Source of the DNA: an uncultured Oscillibacter sp. | GTDB lineage: Bacteria; Bacillota; Clostridia; Oscillospirales; Oscillospiraceae | Assembly: GCA_902490355.1 (NCBI GenBank) | Contig: CABUDN010000001.1 | Coordinates: 1-64,000 of the forward strand | Direction of reading: 5' to 3' | Length of the DNA: 64,000 nucleotides | Shown: positions 42,974 to 51,466 of the stretch, piece after piece | Layout: the number at the start of each line of letters is the position of its first letter | How positions within the stretch are numbered: position 1 is the first letter of the stretch | Notes under the pieces: model-generated | The model's database searches: none | The model's input: only the letters and a program-made list of their open reading frames with translations | What the model was told of the DNA's origin: nothing | Program-made: the position numbers and the translations under genes

Positions 42974-44965
42974 GTGAAGCTATTTTCAAAGAAACCGGCG
43001 GAAGCCAAGAGCAGCGCTTCCAGTGCCGCCAGCACAGAACCCCTCAGCGCAGAGCGGGCAGACGAAATCCTGCGGGAATACTCCCCGGAGGATAACGAGC
43101 GCCAACTGACCAAATGGGTCGCCCGCGTGGTCAACGTGTTTTCCCTGTTCATTTCCCTGTTTCTGGTCTACACGGCGGCGTTCGGCCAGCTGCCGGCCAT
43201 GCAGCAGCGGTCGCTGTACCTGCTGTGCGCCATGGTGATTTTGTTTTTGGTCTATCCCGCGTTCAGCAAGCACAGCAAAAAGGGCGTGGCATGGTATGAC
43301 TATCTGTTTGCCGCCGCCTCTTTCGGATGCTGTTTGTATGCGTTTGTCAACTACGAGGCCATTTTGCTTCGCTTCGGCATTTCCAATTCCACCGATCAGT
43401 TCGTATTTGTGATTCTGGCCGTACTGGTTCTGGAAGGAACCCGGCGGCTGGTCAGTCCCGCGCTGTCCCTGATTACGGTCATTTTCCTGGTCTATGCCTA
43501 CTTCGGCGATCTCATGCCGGGCATGTTCCAAACCAAGGCCGGCGGCTTGGCCCGCATGGCCGATCACATGTTCATGATTCCCGAGGGCATCTTCGGAAGC
43601 CCCCTGGGCACTGCCGCTACATACGTGTCACTGTTCGTCCTCTTCAGCTCTCTGCTGCAGGGATGCGGCATGGGTGATTTCATTCAGGATGTCGCCCTGG
43701 GCCTGACGGGACGCTCCACCGGCGGCCCGGCCAAGGTGGCCGTCATCTCCAGTGCCGCGTTCGGCACCATCTCCGGCGCCGCCGCGGCCAACGTGGTGGG
43801 CACCGGCACCTTTACCATTCCCCTGATGAAAAAGTGCGGCTATCCCCCGGAGTTCGCCGGCGCTGTGGAAGCCTGCGCCTCCACCGGCGGGCAGCTGATT
43901 CCCCCCGTCATGGGCGCCGCCTGCTTCATTATGGCCGAGTACATCGGCGTTCCTTACTCGAAAATTATGCTGGCAGGCCTGGTGCCGGGCTTTTTGTATT
44001 ACATGAGCGTTTTCGTCACCGTGCATCTGCGCAGCAAGAAGCTGGGACTCAACGGCATGCCCAAGGAGCAGCTGCCCAGCGTCCGGGCTGCCATGAAGAG
44101 CCGGGGCCATCTGCTGATTCCCTTTGCCGCGGTGATCTATCTCATCATCCGCCAGTACACCATCTCCTTTGCCGCCCTGGTCGGCATCATTCTGGTGCTG
44201 CTGGTCTCCCCGCTGAAGAAGGAAACCCGCATGTCCTGGAAGCAGATTGCCACCGCCTTCGTGGACGGCGGCAAGAAAACCGTCTCCTTCGGCGTCTCCT
44301 GCGCCTGCGTGGGCATGATCATCGGCGTGACCACTCTGACCGGCGTGGGCAACGTTCTGGGCAACTATATTCTGGACATCTCCCAGGGAAATCTGTTCCT
44401 GACCCTGATTCTGGTCATGATCATGTCCATCATCATGGGCATGGGCATGCCCACGGTCGCCGTATATATCGTGCAGGCTACCGTCACTGCCCCCGTACTG
44501 GTGGAGCTGGGAATTCCCACCCTCACCGCCCACTTCTTCTGCTTCTACTTCGGCATCATCGCCTGCATCACGCCTCCCGTGGCCGTTCCGTCCTACGCCG
44601 CAGCGGCAATCGCGGGCAGCAACCCCTCTTCCACCGGCTGGGCCGCCTTCAAGATGGCCATCCCCGCCTTCCTGATTCCCTTTGTGTTTGTCTATGAGCC
44701 GGGCATGCTGCTCAACGGCGGCAGCACCGTCAATTCCGTCATCTGCATCTTCACCAGCATCGTCGGCTGCTTCCTGGTGGCCGCCGGTATGGAGGGCTGG
44801 GTGGTCCGTCCCCTGATCAAGTGGAAGCGGATTCTTGCCGTAGCAGGCGGACTCTGCTGCATTATCCCGGAGCATATCACAGATCTCATCGGTGTAGCGG
44901 TACTGGTCTTCCTGGTCGTATCGGAATGCCGCGCAAAAAAACTGGAACAGCCTGCCGTTTCATAA
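42974..44965 (+). CDS. TRAP transporter fused DctQM permease (TAXI type)
   Basis: 663 residues with about 16-18 membrane helices: a DctQ-like part (about 55-190) fused to a DctM part with AAFGTISGAAAANVVGTGTFTIPLMKKCGYPPEFAG and GMGMPTVAVYIVQA. Such fusions pair with TAXI binding proteins and use a sodium gradient. GTG start with AAGGAGG 8 bases upstream. Confidence 0.93.
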   Translation: MKLFSKKPAEAKSSASSAASTEPLSAERADEILREYSPEDNERQLTKWVARVVNVFSLFISLFLVYTAAFGQLPAMQQRSLYLLCAMVILFLVYPAFSKHSKKGVAWYDYLFAAASFGCCLYAFVNYEAILLRFGISNSTDQFVFVILAVLVLEGTRRLVSPALSLITVIFLVYAYFGDLMPGMFQTKAGGLARMADHMFMIPEGIFGSPLGTAATYVSLFVLFSSLLQGCGMGDFIQDVALGLTGRSTGGPAKVAVISSAAFGTISGAAAANVVGTGTFTIPLMKKCGYPPEFAGAVEACASTGGQLIPPVMGAACFIMAEYIGVPYSKIMLAGLVPGFLYYMSVFVTVHLRSKKLGLNGMPKEQLPSVRAAMKSRGHLLIPFAAVIYLIIRQYTISFAALVGIILVLLVSPLKKETRMSWKQIATAFVDGGKKTVSFGVSCACVGMIIGVTTLTGVGNVLGNYILDISQGNLFLTLILVMIMSIIMGMGMPTVAVYIVQATVTAPVLVELGIPTLTAHFFCFYFGIIACITPPVAVPSYAAAAIAGSNPSSTGWAAFKMAIPAFLIPFVFVYEPGMLLNGGSTVNSVICIFTSIVGCFLVAAGMEGWVVRPLIKWKRILAVAGGLCCIIPEHITDLIGVAVLVFLVVSECRAKKLEQPAVS

Positions 44966-44985
44966 AGAAAGGATGAAGACGCTCT

Positions 44986-46659
44986 ATGAGTGACATCAAG
45001 AGAAAAATCAACAGCGACCTGGACGACCGCATGACCCTGGACTGGCAGGGAACCCGCGCATTCTTCTATGGCCTGGGCTATAACGACGCCGACATTGAAA
45101 AACCCCGGGTGGGCATTATGAACACCTGGAACGAGATCAACCCCGGCCACATCCATCAGCGCCACCTGGCCGACGCCGTCCGGGAGGGCATCATCGAACG
45201 CGGCGGACTTCCCTTCCTGTTTTACGGCGTCAACCTGTGCGACTGCGTGGGCGGCGGCGATTACGTGCTGCCCTCCCGGGACCTGCTGGTCAACGAGATC
45301 GAGCTCAATGCCAAGGCCCATCACCTGGACGCCATGGTTCTCATCGGCACCTGCGACAAAGTGGTTCCCGCCATGCTGATGGCGGCCGGCCGGGTGAACA
45401 TCCCCACCGTCATCGTCACCGGCGGCTACATGAAAACCCCCGTCATGGACGGAGAATATGTGGACTTCATCGACATCGGCGCCAGCATCTCCAAGGTGAA
45501 GGAAGGCAAGATGACGCCGGAAAAATTTGAGGAGCTGATTCATACCTGCGCGCCGTGCAGCGGTGCCTGCGGCATGATGGGGACCGCCAACACCATGAGC
45601 CTGCTGACGGAGACCATCGGCATGTCCCTGCCCGGCAACGCCACCATGGCCGCCGTGTCCGGCGAGCTCATCAACCTCAGCCGGGAAGCCGGACGGAAGG
45701 TGATGGAGCTGTGGGAGAAAAACATCTGCCCCCGGGATATCATTACGGAATCCGCCATTACCAATGCCATCCGGGTCTGCATGGCCATCGGCGGCTCCTC
45801 CAACACCATCATCCACATTCCGGCCGTGGCCACGGAGGCCTGCCTGGACATGGACTGCAGCAGCATCTACGCCGAAGCCAGCTGCGAGGTGCCCCTGCTG
45901 ATCGGCATCCGTCCCAACGGCAAATGCTGCATGGCGGACTTCGAGGCCGCCGGCGGCCTGAGCGCCCTGCTCAACGAGCTGACCGGCAAGCTGGACCTGA
46001 CGGGCATGACCGTCACCGGCAAAACTCTGGGCGAAAACATTCAGGGCTGCGTCAACCGCAATCCCAACGTCATTCACTCCCTGGCTCAGCCTCTGGACAG
46101 CGACGGCGGCCTGATTTTGTGCAAGGGCAACCTGGTGCCTCAGGGCGCCTTCATCAAGCAGTCCGCGGTCCCTGCCAAGCTGCACAAGTTCCGCGGCACC
46201 GCCAAGGTCTTTTACGATCAGGATGAAGCCATTGCCGCTTTGCGGGACGGCCGCATCGAAGCGGGCAATGTGGTCTTTATCCTCTATCAGGGCGTCAAAG
46301 CCGGTCCGCATACCTCGTATGCCTTTACCACCGCCCTCAAGGGCAGCCACCTCAAAGACGACGTCGCCACCGTCACCGACGGGCGGCTCTCCGGCGCGGC
46401 ATCCGGCGCGTGCTTTGGCTACGCCTCTCCCGAGGCCGCCCTGCGCGGCCCGCTGTGCGCCGTCCGGGACGGCGACTGGGTCCACTACGACATTGAAAAG
46501 CGGGAGCTGACCATTGAGCTTTCCGACGAGGAGCTCCAGCGCCGCATGGCCGAGGCCGAGCTCCGTCTGGAACCCAAGACCGGCTGGCTGTCCATCTATC
46601 AGCGCTGCGTGGGCTCCATTTTGAAGGGCGCCACGCTCATCGAGGATCATCGGGCCTGA
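44986..46659 (+). CDS. IlvD/Edd family dehydratase (sugar-acid dehydratase candidate)
   Basis: 557 residues, Fe-S dehydratase. Cluster ligands C123 (GTCDK), C188/C191/C195 region (CAPCSGACGMMGTANTM), substrate loop GRLSGAASGACFGYASPEA. IlvD acts on dihydroxy acids, while sub-branches dehydrate aldonates such as xylonate or arabinonate to 2-keto-3-deoxy acids. No other branched-chain gene is present; a transporter and dehydrogenases surround it, so the sugar-acid role is more likely. AAAGGAT is a weak ribosome site upstream. Confidence 0.85.
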   Translation: MSDIKRKINSDLDDRMTLDWQGTRAFFYGLGYNDADIEKPRVGIMNTWNEINPGHIHQRHLADAVREGIIERGGLPFLFYGVNLCDCVGGGDYVLPSRDLLVNEIELNAKAHHLDAMVLIGTCDKVVPAMLMAAGRVNIPTVIVTGGYMKTPVMDGEYVDFIDIGASISKVKEGKMTPEKFEELIHTCAPCSGACGMMGTANTMSLLTETIGMSLPGNATMAAVSGELINLSREAGRKVMELWEKNICPRDIITESAITNAIRVCMAIGGSSNTIIHIPAVATEACLDMDCSSIYAEASCEVPLLIGIRPNGKCCMADFEAAGGLSALLNELTGKLDLTGMTVTGKTLGENIQGCVNRNPNVIHSLAQPLDSDGGLILCKGNLVPQGAFIKQSAVPAKLHKFRGTAKVFYDQDEAIAALRDGRIEAGNVVFILYQGVKAGPHTSYAFTTALKGSHLKDDVATVTDGRLSGAASGACFGYASPEAALRGPLCAVRDGDWVHYDIEKRELTIELSDEELQRRMAEAELRLEPKTGWLSIYQRCVGSILKGATLIEDHRA

Positions 46660-46720
46660 CAGCCCGGATTGACAGGCCCTGTCCGCGGGACAGGGCCTGC
46701 CGGAATCAGGAGGTATTTGT

Positions 46721-47233
46721 ATGGAGGTTATGGAGGCGCTGCTCCAGCGCCAAAGCGTGAAATCCTATCTGCCCACTCCGGTGGAACCGGAAAAGCTTGC
46801 GCAGGTTTTGGAAGCCGGGCGGCTGGCGCCGTCCGCGTTCAACCACCAGTACCGCCGCTTCATTGTGGTGGATGATCCCGCCGTCAAGCATCTGCTGCGG
46901 GAAAAAGCCGGTGCCCAGCCCATGATTGAGGAGGCCCCTGTGGTGCTGGTCCTGTGCGCCACGGAGGAAACGGACTTTGTCATGCCCTGCGGCGAGTGCA
47001 GCGCCCCCATCGACATGGCTCTGTGCGGCGCCTATATGATGCTCCAGGCCTGTGCGCTGGGCCTGGGGACGTGCTGGCTGGGCGCCTTTGACGCCCAGGC
47101 GGTCAAAGACGTTCTGAAGATTCCCCCGCAGGCGCGGGTCATCACCATGATGCCCCTGGGCTACCACGACGGAACCCAGCCCCGCAAACCCCGCAAGCCC
47201 CTGGACGAAATTGTGGGGCATAACTGCTATTGA
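46721..47233 (+). CDS. nitroreductase family flavoprotein
   Basis: 170 residues, short nitroreductase fold: LLQRQSVKSYLPTPVEPEKLAQVLEAGRLAPSA at the N-terminus (FMN site), and a C-terminal LGLGTCWLGAF and MPLGYHDGT. Reduces nitro or quinone/enone compounds with NAD(P)H and FMN; the substrate cannot be told. AGGAGG about 8 bases upstream. Lies between the dehydratase and an exporter and is probably in the same operon. Confidence 0.87.
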   Translation: MEVMEALLQRQSVKSYLPTPVEPEKLAQVLEAGRLAPSAFNHQYRRFIVVDDPAVKHLLREKAGAQPMIEEAPVVLVLCATEETDFVMPCGECSAPIDMALCGAYMMLQACALGLGTCWLGAFDAQAVKDVLKIPPQARVITMMPLGYHDGTQPRKPRKPLDEIVGHNCY

Positions 47234-47265
47234 GAGGAGGGGCCGTTTCACCGGTCCAACAGGTC

Positions 47266-48132
47266 ATGAATGAGCGAAATCAGGCGGTGGCGCTGATGCT
47301 GCTCTCCGCCCTATCCTTTTCCCTGATGCAGGCGGTGGTCAAACTCTCCGCCACCCATATCGGCACCATGGAACAGGTCTTTTGCCGCAATCTCATCAGC
47401 ATGGCAATCTCCTTTGTCCTGCTGCGGCGCAGCCACCTGCCGCTGCTGGGCGGCCGGAAATACCAGCCGGCCCTGCTGGCCCGGTCGTTTTTCGGCTTCA
47501 TCGGCGTGGTCATGCTCTTTTATGCCACCGCCGGTGCCCGGCAGGCCGACATCGCCGTGCTCAACCGCACCTCTCCCATCTGGGTGAGCCTGTTTGCCCT
47601 GCTGATCCTGCGGGAACGGATCTCCAAGGTGCAGATCCCGGTCATTTTGCTCTGTCTTGCCGGAGCCGTTGCAGCCATGCGCCCCTCGTTTGACTCCAAC
47701 ACACTGCCCCTGGTACTGGCCCTTTTGACTGCGGTCAGCAGCGGTCTTGCCTATACCATGATCGCCTTTTGCCGCGGCCAGGTGGCTCCCATGACTGTGA
47801 TCTTCCACTTTTCCCTGTTCAGTACCATCGCCGCCGGTTTTTTGATGATCCCCAGTTTTGTGGTCCCCACACCCCGGGATCTCATCATGCTGATTCTCAT
47901 CGGCATCTTCGGCGCCGGCGGCCAGATCGGCCTGACCTATGCCTACCAAAAGGCCCCGGCGGCAGAAGTGAGCATTTATGACTACTCCGGCATCATCTTT
48001 TCCGCAATCTTGGGATATGTCCTGCTGGGCGAATCCCTGTCCCTGTCCACCATCGTGGGCGCTGCCCTCATCACCGCCGGCGGGCTCTGGTCCTACTGCG
48101 CCAACCGGAAACAGGCCGCAGCCAACCGGTAA
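47266..48132 (+). CDS. EamA/DMT-superfamily transporter
   Basis: About 288 residues with 10 membrane helices in two EamA repeats (LSALSFSLMQAVVKLSATHIG; LLTAVSSGLAYTMIAFCRGQ and YAYQKAPAAEVSIYDYSGIIFSAILGYVLLGE). Exports or exchanges a small metabolite. The start is not certain: the first ATG is at 47266 without a good ribosome site, while GAGGAGGGG at 47233-47241 would suit a non-AUG start around 47250. Confidence 0.87.
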   Translation: MNERNQAVALMLLSALSFSLMQAVVKLSATHIGTMEQVFCRNLISMAISFVLLRRSHLPLLGGRKYQPALLARSFFGFIGVVMLFYATAGARQADIAVLNRTSPIWVSLFALLILRERISKVQIPVILLCLAGAVAAMRPSFDSNTLPLVLALLTAVSSGLAYTMIAFCRGQVAPMTVIFHFSLFSTIAAGFLMIPSFVVPTPRDLIMLILIGIFGAGGQIGLTYAYQKAPAAEVSIYDYSGIIFSAILGYVLLGESLSLSTIVGAALITAGGLWSYCANRKQAAANR

Positions 48133-48181
48133 CCGTTCGTATTTGACGCAATGCCGCAATCATTGAAGGAGGTAACAATTT

Positions 48182-48571
48182 ATGGCACCCAAAAAAATTC
48201 AGGTCATCCCCAACGGCGACTCTCTGAAAACCAAGTGGTCCCGGGCCATTCGCTACGGCGACCTCATTTTCACCACGGCCCACTCCGCCGCCCGGCCCGA
48301 CGGCACCATGCCCACCACACCGGAAGAGCAGATCCGCGGCTGCTTTGAGAGCCTGAAAAACACGCTGGAAGGCGGCGGCTCCGGCATGGACATGGTCCTG
48401 CACTGCGACTGCTTCCTGGCCCACCGGGAGGATTTTGCCCTGATGAATCAGATTTTTGACGAGTACTTCCTGGGTGCGGATGTCCCCACCACCCGCAGCG
48501 TCATGGAAGTGACCTTCACCGCCCCCAAATTCCTCTTTGAAATTCAGGCGGTGGCCGGCGTCAAGGACTGA
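48182..48571 (+). CDS. RidA/YjgF-family protein
   Basis: 129 residues. RidA fold with WSRAIRYGDLIFTTAHSA at the N-terminus, the EEQIRGCFESLKNTLEGGGSGMDMVL core and a C-terminal TRSVMEVTFTAPKFLFEIQAVAG. The substrate Arg of true RidA appears in TTRSV. Hydrolyses reactive imines or enamines to ketones. AAGGAGG precedes the ATG by 8 bases. Its presence beside an opine dehydrogenase suggests an imine intermediate in this pathway. Confidence 0.88.
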   Translation: MAPKKIQVIPNGDSLKTKWSRAIRYGDLIFTTAHSAARPDGTMPTTPEEQIRGCFESLKNTLEGGGSGMDMVLHCDCFLAHREDFALMNQIFDEYFLGADVPTTRSVMEVTFTAPKFLFEIQAVAGVKD

Positions 48572-48589
48572 CCTGTGCGCACACAAGCC

Positions 48590-48625
48590 AAACGCCCGCA
48601 TCCCAATGGGATGCGGGCGTTTTTG
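48590..48625. terminator. bidirectional terminator between the two sugar-acid operons
   Basis: AACGCCCGCATCCCA/TGGGATGCGGGCGTT stem with flanking A and T runs, between the convergent RidA (plus) and SMP-30 (minus) genes. Confidence 0.88.
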
Positions 48626-48679
48626 GTTTTTATGCACGCGGCCCACGCAGGCAGGCAAGCCTCTGCTCCGGGCGGCAGC

Positions 48680-49552
48680 TTACCCCCGGAACGGATAGGT
48701 GGGCGCGCCTTTGACGCCTACCTTGGCCCGGAAGACGCTGCCGGCCAGGGGATACTGATCCAGATCCGTCCCCTGGGTACCGGTGGTGATGAACAAGTCC
48801 TCCATCTCCGGTCCGCCAAAGCAGGCGCAGGTCACATTGGGGCAGGGCAGCTCCACCCGGTCCAGCACCGCGCCGGTTTCCGGATCAAAGCGCAGCACGG
48901 CGCCGCCGCCGAACATGGCGACCCAGAGCTTTCCCTCGCAGTCAATGGTCATGCCGTCGGGCAGTCCCAGCTCCGCCGGAATGGCGAAAGCCTCCCGGCC
49001 GTTGGAAAGGCTCCGCGTATCCGGGTCAAAATCAAACACCTGCACATTGTGGAGCATGGTGTCGATGTAGTAAAACGTCCTGCCGTCCCGGCTCCAGGCC
49101 AGGCCGTTGCCAAGATACAGCCCCGTGAGCATGGTCTTGACCTGTCCCTGGGGATTCATGCAGTAAAGCCCCGCCTCCGGCTGAGCCTCTCCGGCGCCGG
49201 AATCCAGGCTGCGGCTCATGTTGCCGATCCAGAGGTTGCCGAAGGGGTCCGCCTTGCCGTCATTGCAGCGGGTGACGGGATTGGGCTCCGGATCACAGAG
49301 AAAGCGCTTTTCCCCGCTGTCCAGGTCCACGGCATACCAGCCGCTGAGCAGTCCCGCCACCATGCCGCCGTCTGCCCGGGGCACCGCGCAGCCGATATTC
49401 TCCCCCACATCCACGGTGGTCAGCGTTCCGTTGTCCCAGGTGTGGATGCAGTTGCCGAACACATCCACAAACCGCAGGCACTGCCGCTGTGCATCCCACA
49501 CAGGACCTTCGCCGTTGATGCACCGGCACTGGATGTACAGTTCCGCTTTCAC
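48680..49552 (-). CDS. SMP-30/gluconolactonase/LRE family lactonase
   Basis: 290 residues, six-bladed beta-propeller with metal ligands: GEGPVWD at the N-terminus (Glu), RCNDGKADPFGNLWIGNM (Asn/Asp), LGNGLAWSRDGRTFYYIDT, PDGMTIDCEGKLWVAMFGG. Hydrolyses aldonolactones to aldonates. It starts 2 bases after the SDR stop and is the last gene of a four-gene minus-strand operon with two dehydrogenases. Confidence 0.9.
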   Translation of the reverse strand: MKAELYIQCRCINGEGPVWDAQRQCLRFVDVFGNCIHTWDNGTLTTVDVGENIGCAVPRADGGMVAGLLSGWYAVDLDSGEKRFLCDPEPNPVTRCNDGKADPFGNLWIGNMSRSLDSGAGEAQPEAGLYCMNPQGQVKTMLTGLYLGNGLAWSRDGRTFYYIDTMLHNVQVFDFDPDTRSLSNGREAFAIPAELGLPDGMTIDCEGKLWVAMFGGGAVLRFDPETGAVLDRVELPCPNVTCACFGGPEMEDLFITTGTQGTDLDQYPLAGSVFRAKVGVKGAPTYPFRG

Positions 49553-49553
49553 G

Positions 49554-50402
49554 TCAGTTTTCCTCCTGGGTGTTGTGTTTCATCTTTTCCGCCGAAGCGT
49601 CAAAGGCATAGTACTTGGGAATCGTGCCGAACTCCATGCCGCCGGAGACGTTGAGCGTCACGCCGGTGATGTAGCTGGCCCAGGAGCTGGCCAAAAACAG
49701 CGCCGCCGTTCCGACCTCCTCCGGCGTCCCGCCCCGGCCCAGCCAGGAGTAGTGGTTGCAGCGGTCCAGATAGGCCTCGGGGTCCGCTACCCGCTCCATC
49801 TCCTTGTAGACGATCTCCGTCATGATATGGCCCGGGCAGATGGCATTCACCCGCACGCCGTGGCGGGCCTCCTCAATGGCAATGGTCTGGGTCATGGAGT
49901 TGATGCCGCCCTTGGTGGAGGAGTATCCGGCCGTCTGCTCCTGGCCCACCTTGGAGAGGATGCTGGACATGTTGATGATGGACCCCTTGGTCTTGCGCAG
50001 ATGGGGAATGGCGAATTTGCAGCCGTAAAACTCGCCCATGAGGTTGGTGCCCAGCACCCGCTGATAGCTCTCGATGCTCATATCGCAGGCGTCCATATGG
50101 ATGGGGTTGTATCCGGCGTTGTTGACCATGGTGTCCAGTCGGCCGTACCGCTCCACTGCAAACTCCACCAGGGCCTTGACCTGATCGGGATCGGACACAT
50201 CGCACTGGAAGAACACGCATTCTCCCTTGCCCATGGCGTTGAGCTCCGCCGCCGCGGCCTCTCCTTTTTCCTTCCGGCGGGCGGCGATTACCACACGCAT
50301 GCCCGCCTGGCAGAACACCTTGGCGCAGCCAAACCCGATGCCGGTGTTGCCGCCGGTGACAATGGCCACCTTTCCCCGCATTTCTTCTTCAATGGGAATC
50401 AT
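49554..50402 (-). CDS. SDR family NAD(P)-dependent oxidoreductase
   Basis: 282 residues, classical SDR: VTGGNTGIGFGCAKVF nucleotide loop (about 14-29), NNAGYN, catalytic Ser around MSSILS and Y-x3-K (YSSTK), C-terminal VTLNVSGGMEFG. Resembles gluconate 5-dehydrogenase-like or sugar dehydrogenases. GGAGGA is just upstream. In the operon it could oxidise a sugar to its lactone, the substrate of the next gene product. Confidence 0.9.
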   Translation of the reverse strand: MIPIEEEMRGKVAIVTGGNTGIGFGCAKVFCQAGMRVVIAARRKEKGEAAAAELNAMGKGECVFFQCDVSDPDQVKALVEFAVERYGRLDTMVNNAGYNPIHMDACDMSIESYQRVLGTNLMGEFYGCKFAIPHLRKTKGSIINMSSILSKVGQEQTAGYSSTKGGINSMTQTIAIEEARHGVRVNAICPGHIMTEIVYKEMERVADPEAYLDRCNHYSWLGRGGTPEEVGTAALFLASSWASYITGVTLNVSGGMEFGTIPKYYAFDASAEKMKHNTQEEN

Positions 50403-50435
50403 GGCAGTTTCCTCCTGTTTTACGCTGGTTTTTCG

Positions 50436-51434
50436 TTACTGGTTTTTGATGGCATCGTCAAAGGCCACGTCCGAAGCGGAGAAGTTGATCTTCTTGGTGA
50501 AGGCACAGGCCTCCGTGCCGCCGAATACCCGCTCCATGCCGCTGTCCTCCCACTCGATGGACAGAGGGCCGGTATAGCCAATCTGATTGAGGGCCCGGAT
50601 GATGTTGTCGAAATCCACATCGCCGTGGCCGGGGGAGACGAAGTTCCAGCCCCGGCGCTGATCGCCGAAGGTAATGTGGGAACCGAGAATCCCGTTGCGG
50701 CCGTTGAGGTTGAGCTTCACATCCTTGACGTGAACGTGATAGATCCGGTCGGCGAAGTCCAGCAGGAACATCTGGGGATCCAGGCCCTGCCAGACCAGAT
50801 GGCTGGGATCAAAGTTGATCCCCAGGGTGGGACGGCGGTCAAAGGTGTCCAGGAGCTTTTTCGTGCTCCAGTAGTCAAAGGCGATCTCCGTGGGATGGAT
50901 CTCCAGGGCCAGCTTGACGCCGCAGCGGTCAAACTCGTCCATGATGGGACTCCACAGCGCCTTGACCTGCTGATACCCCGCCTCCACCTGGGCCTCGGAG
51001 GTCTGGGGGAAGGAGTACCAGAACTTCCAGATGGGGGAGCCCATGAAGAAGGTGACCACATCCACGCCCATGGCCTTGGCCGCCCGGGCAGTGTCTTTCA
51101 TCGCCTCGATGGCCCAGGCCTGAATGGCCTCAGGCTTTCCGGCCAGCTCTGCGGGTGCAAAGCCGTCCAGGCGGGAGTCATAGGCCCCCGGCAGGGTGTC
51201 GCACACGCACTGGCCCGCCAAATGGTTGCTGATGGACCAGCAGCCCAGGCCGTACCGGGCCAGGGTGTCCTTCACTTCCTGCACATAGGCCGGGTCGGAG
51301 GCCGCCCGCTTCATGTCCAGGTGGGCAGCGGAGAGTTCCAGTCCCTCATAGCCCATCTTCTGCGCCAGGGCGCAGATTTCTTCCAGGGGCAAATCGCCCC
51401 ACTGAATCGTAAACAATGTCACCGGTCTTGCCAT
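50436..51434 (-). CDS. sugar phosphate isomerase/epimerase (AP-endonuclease 2-like TIM barrel)
   Basis: 332 residues. TIM barrel with MGYEGLELSAAHL, NHLAGQCVCDTLPGAYDSR, GVKLALEIHPTEIAFDY, PTLGINFDPSHLVWQG, VHVKDVKLN and PLSIEWEDSGMER: the metal-binding Glu, Asp, His, Glu set of this family is present. Such proteins isomerise or epimerise keto-sugars or inositol intermediates. Preceded by AAAGGAG; second gene of the operon. Confidence 0.9.
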   Translation of the reverse strand: MARPVTLFTIQWGDLPLEEICALAQKMGYEGLELSAAHLDMKRAASDPAYVQEVKDTLARYGLGCWSISNHLAGQCVCDTLPGAYDSRLDGFAPAELAGKPEAIQAWAIEAMKDTARAAKAMGVDVVTFFMGSPIWKFWYSFPQTSEAQVEAGYQQVKALWSPIMDEFDRCGVKLALEIHPTEIAFDYWSTKKLLDTFDRRPTLGINFDPSHLVWQGLDPQMFLLDFADRIYHVHVKDVKLNLNGRNGILGSHITFGDQRRGWNFVSPGHGDVDFDNIIRALNQIGYTGPLSIEWEDSGMERVFGGTEACAFTKKINFSASDVAFDDAIKNQ

Positions 51435-51466
51435 ATGGATCTGCTCCTTTCTATGTTCACGTACGC

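Noticed and set aside
44986..46659. Calling the dehydratase ilvD for valine/isoleucine synthesis
   Set aside because: No ilvB, ilvC or leu genes are near, and the neighbours are transport and sugar-acid functions; family-level naming is safer.
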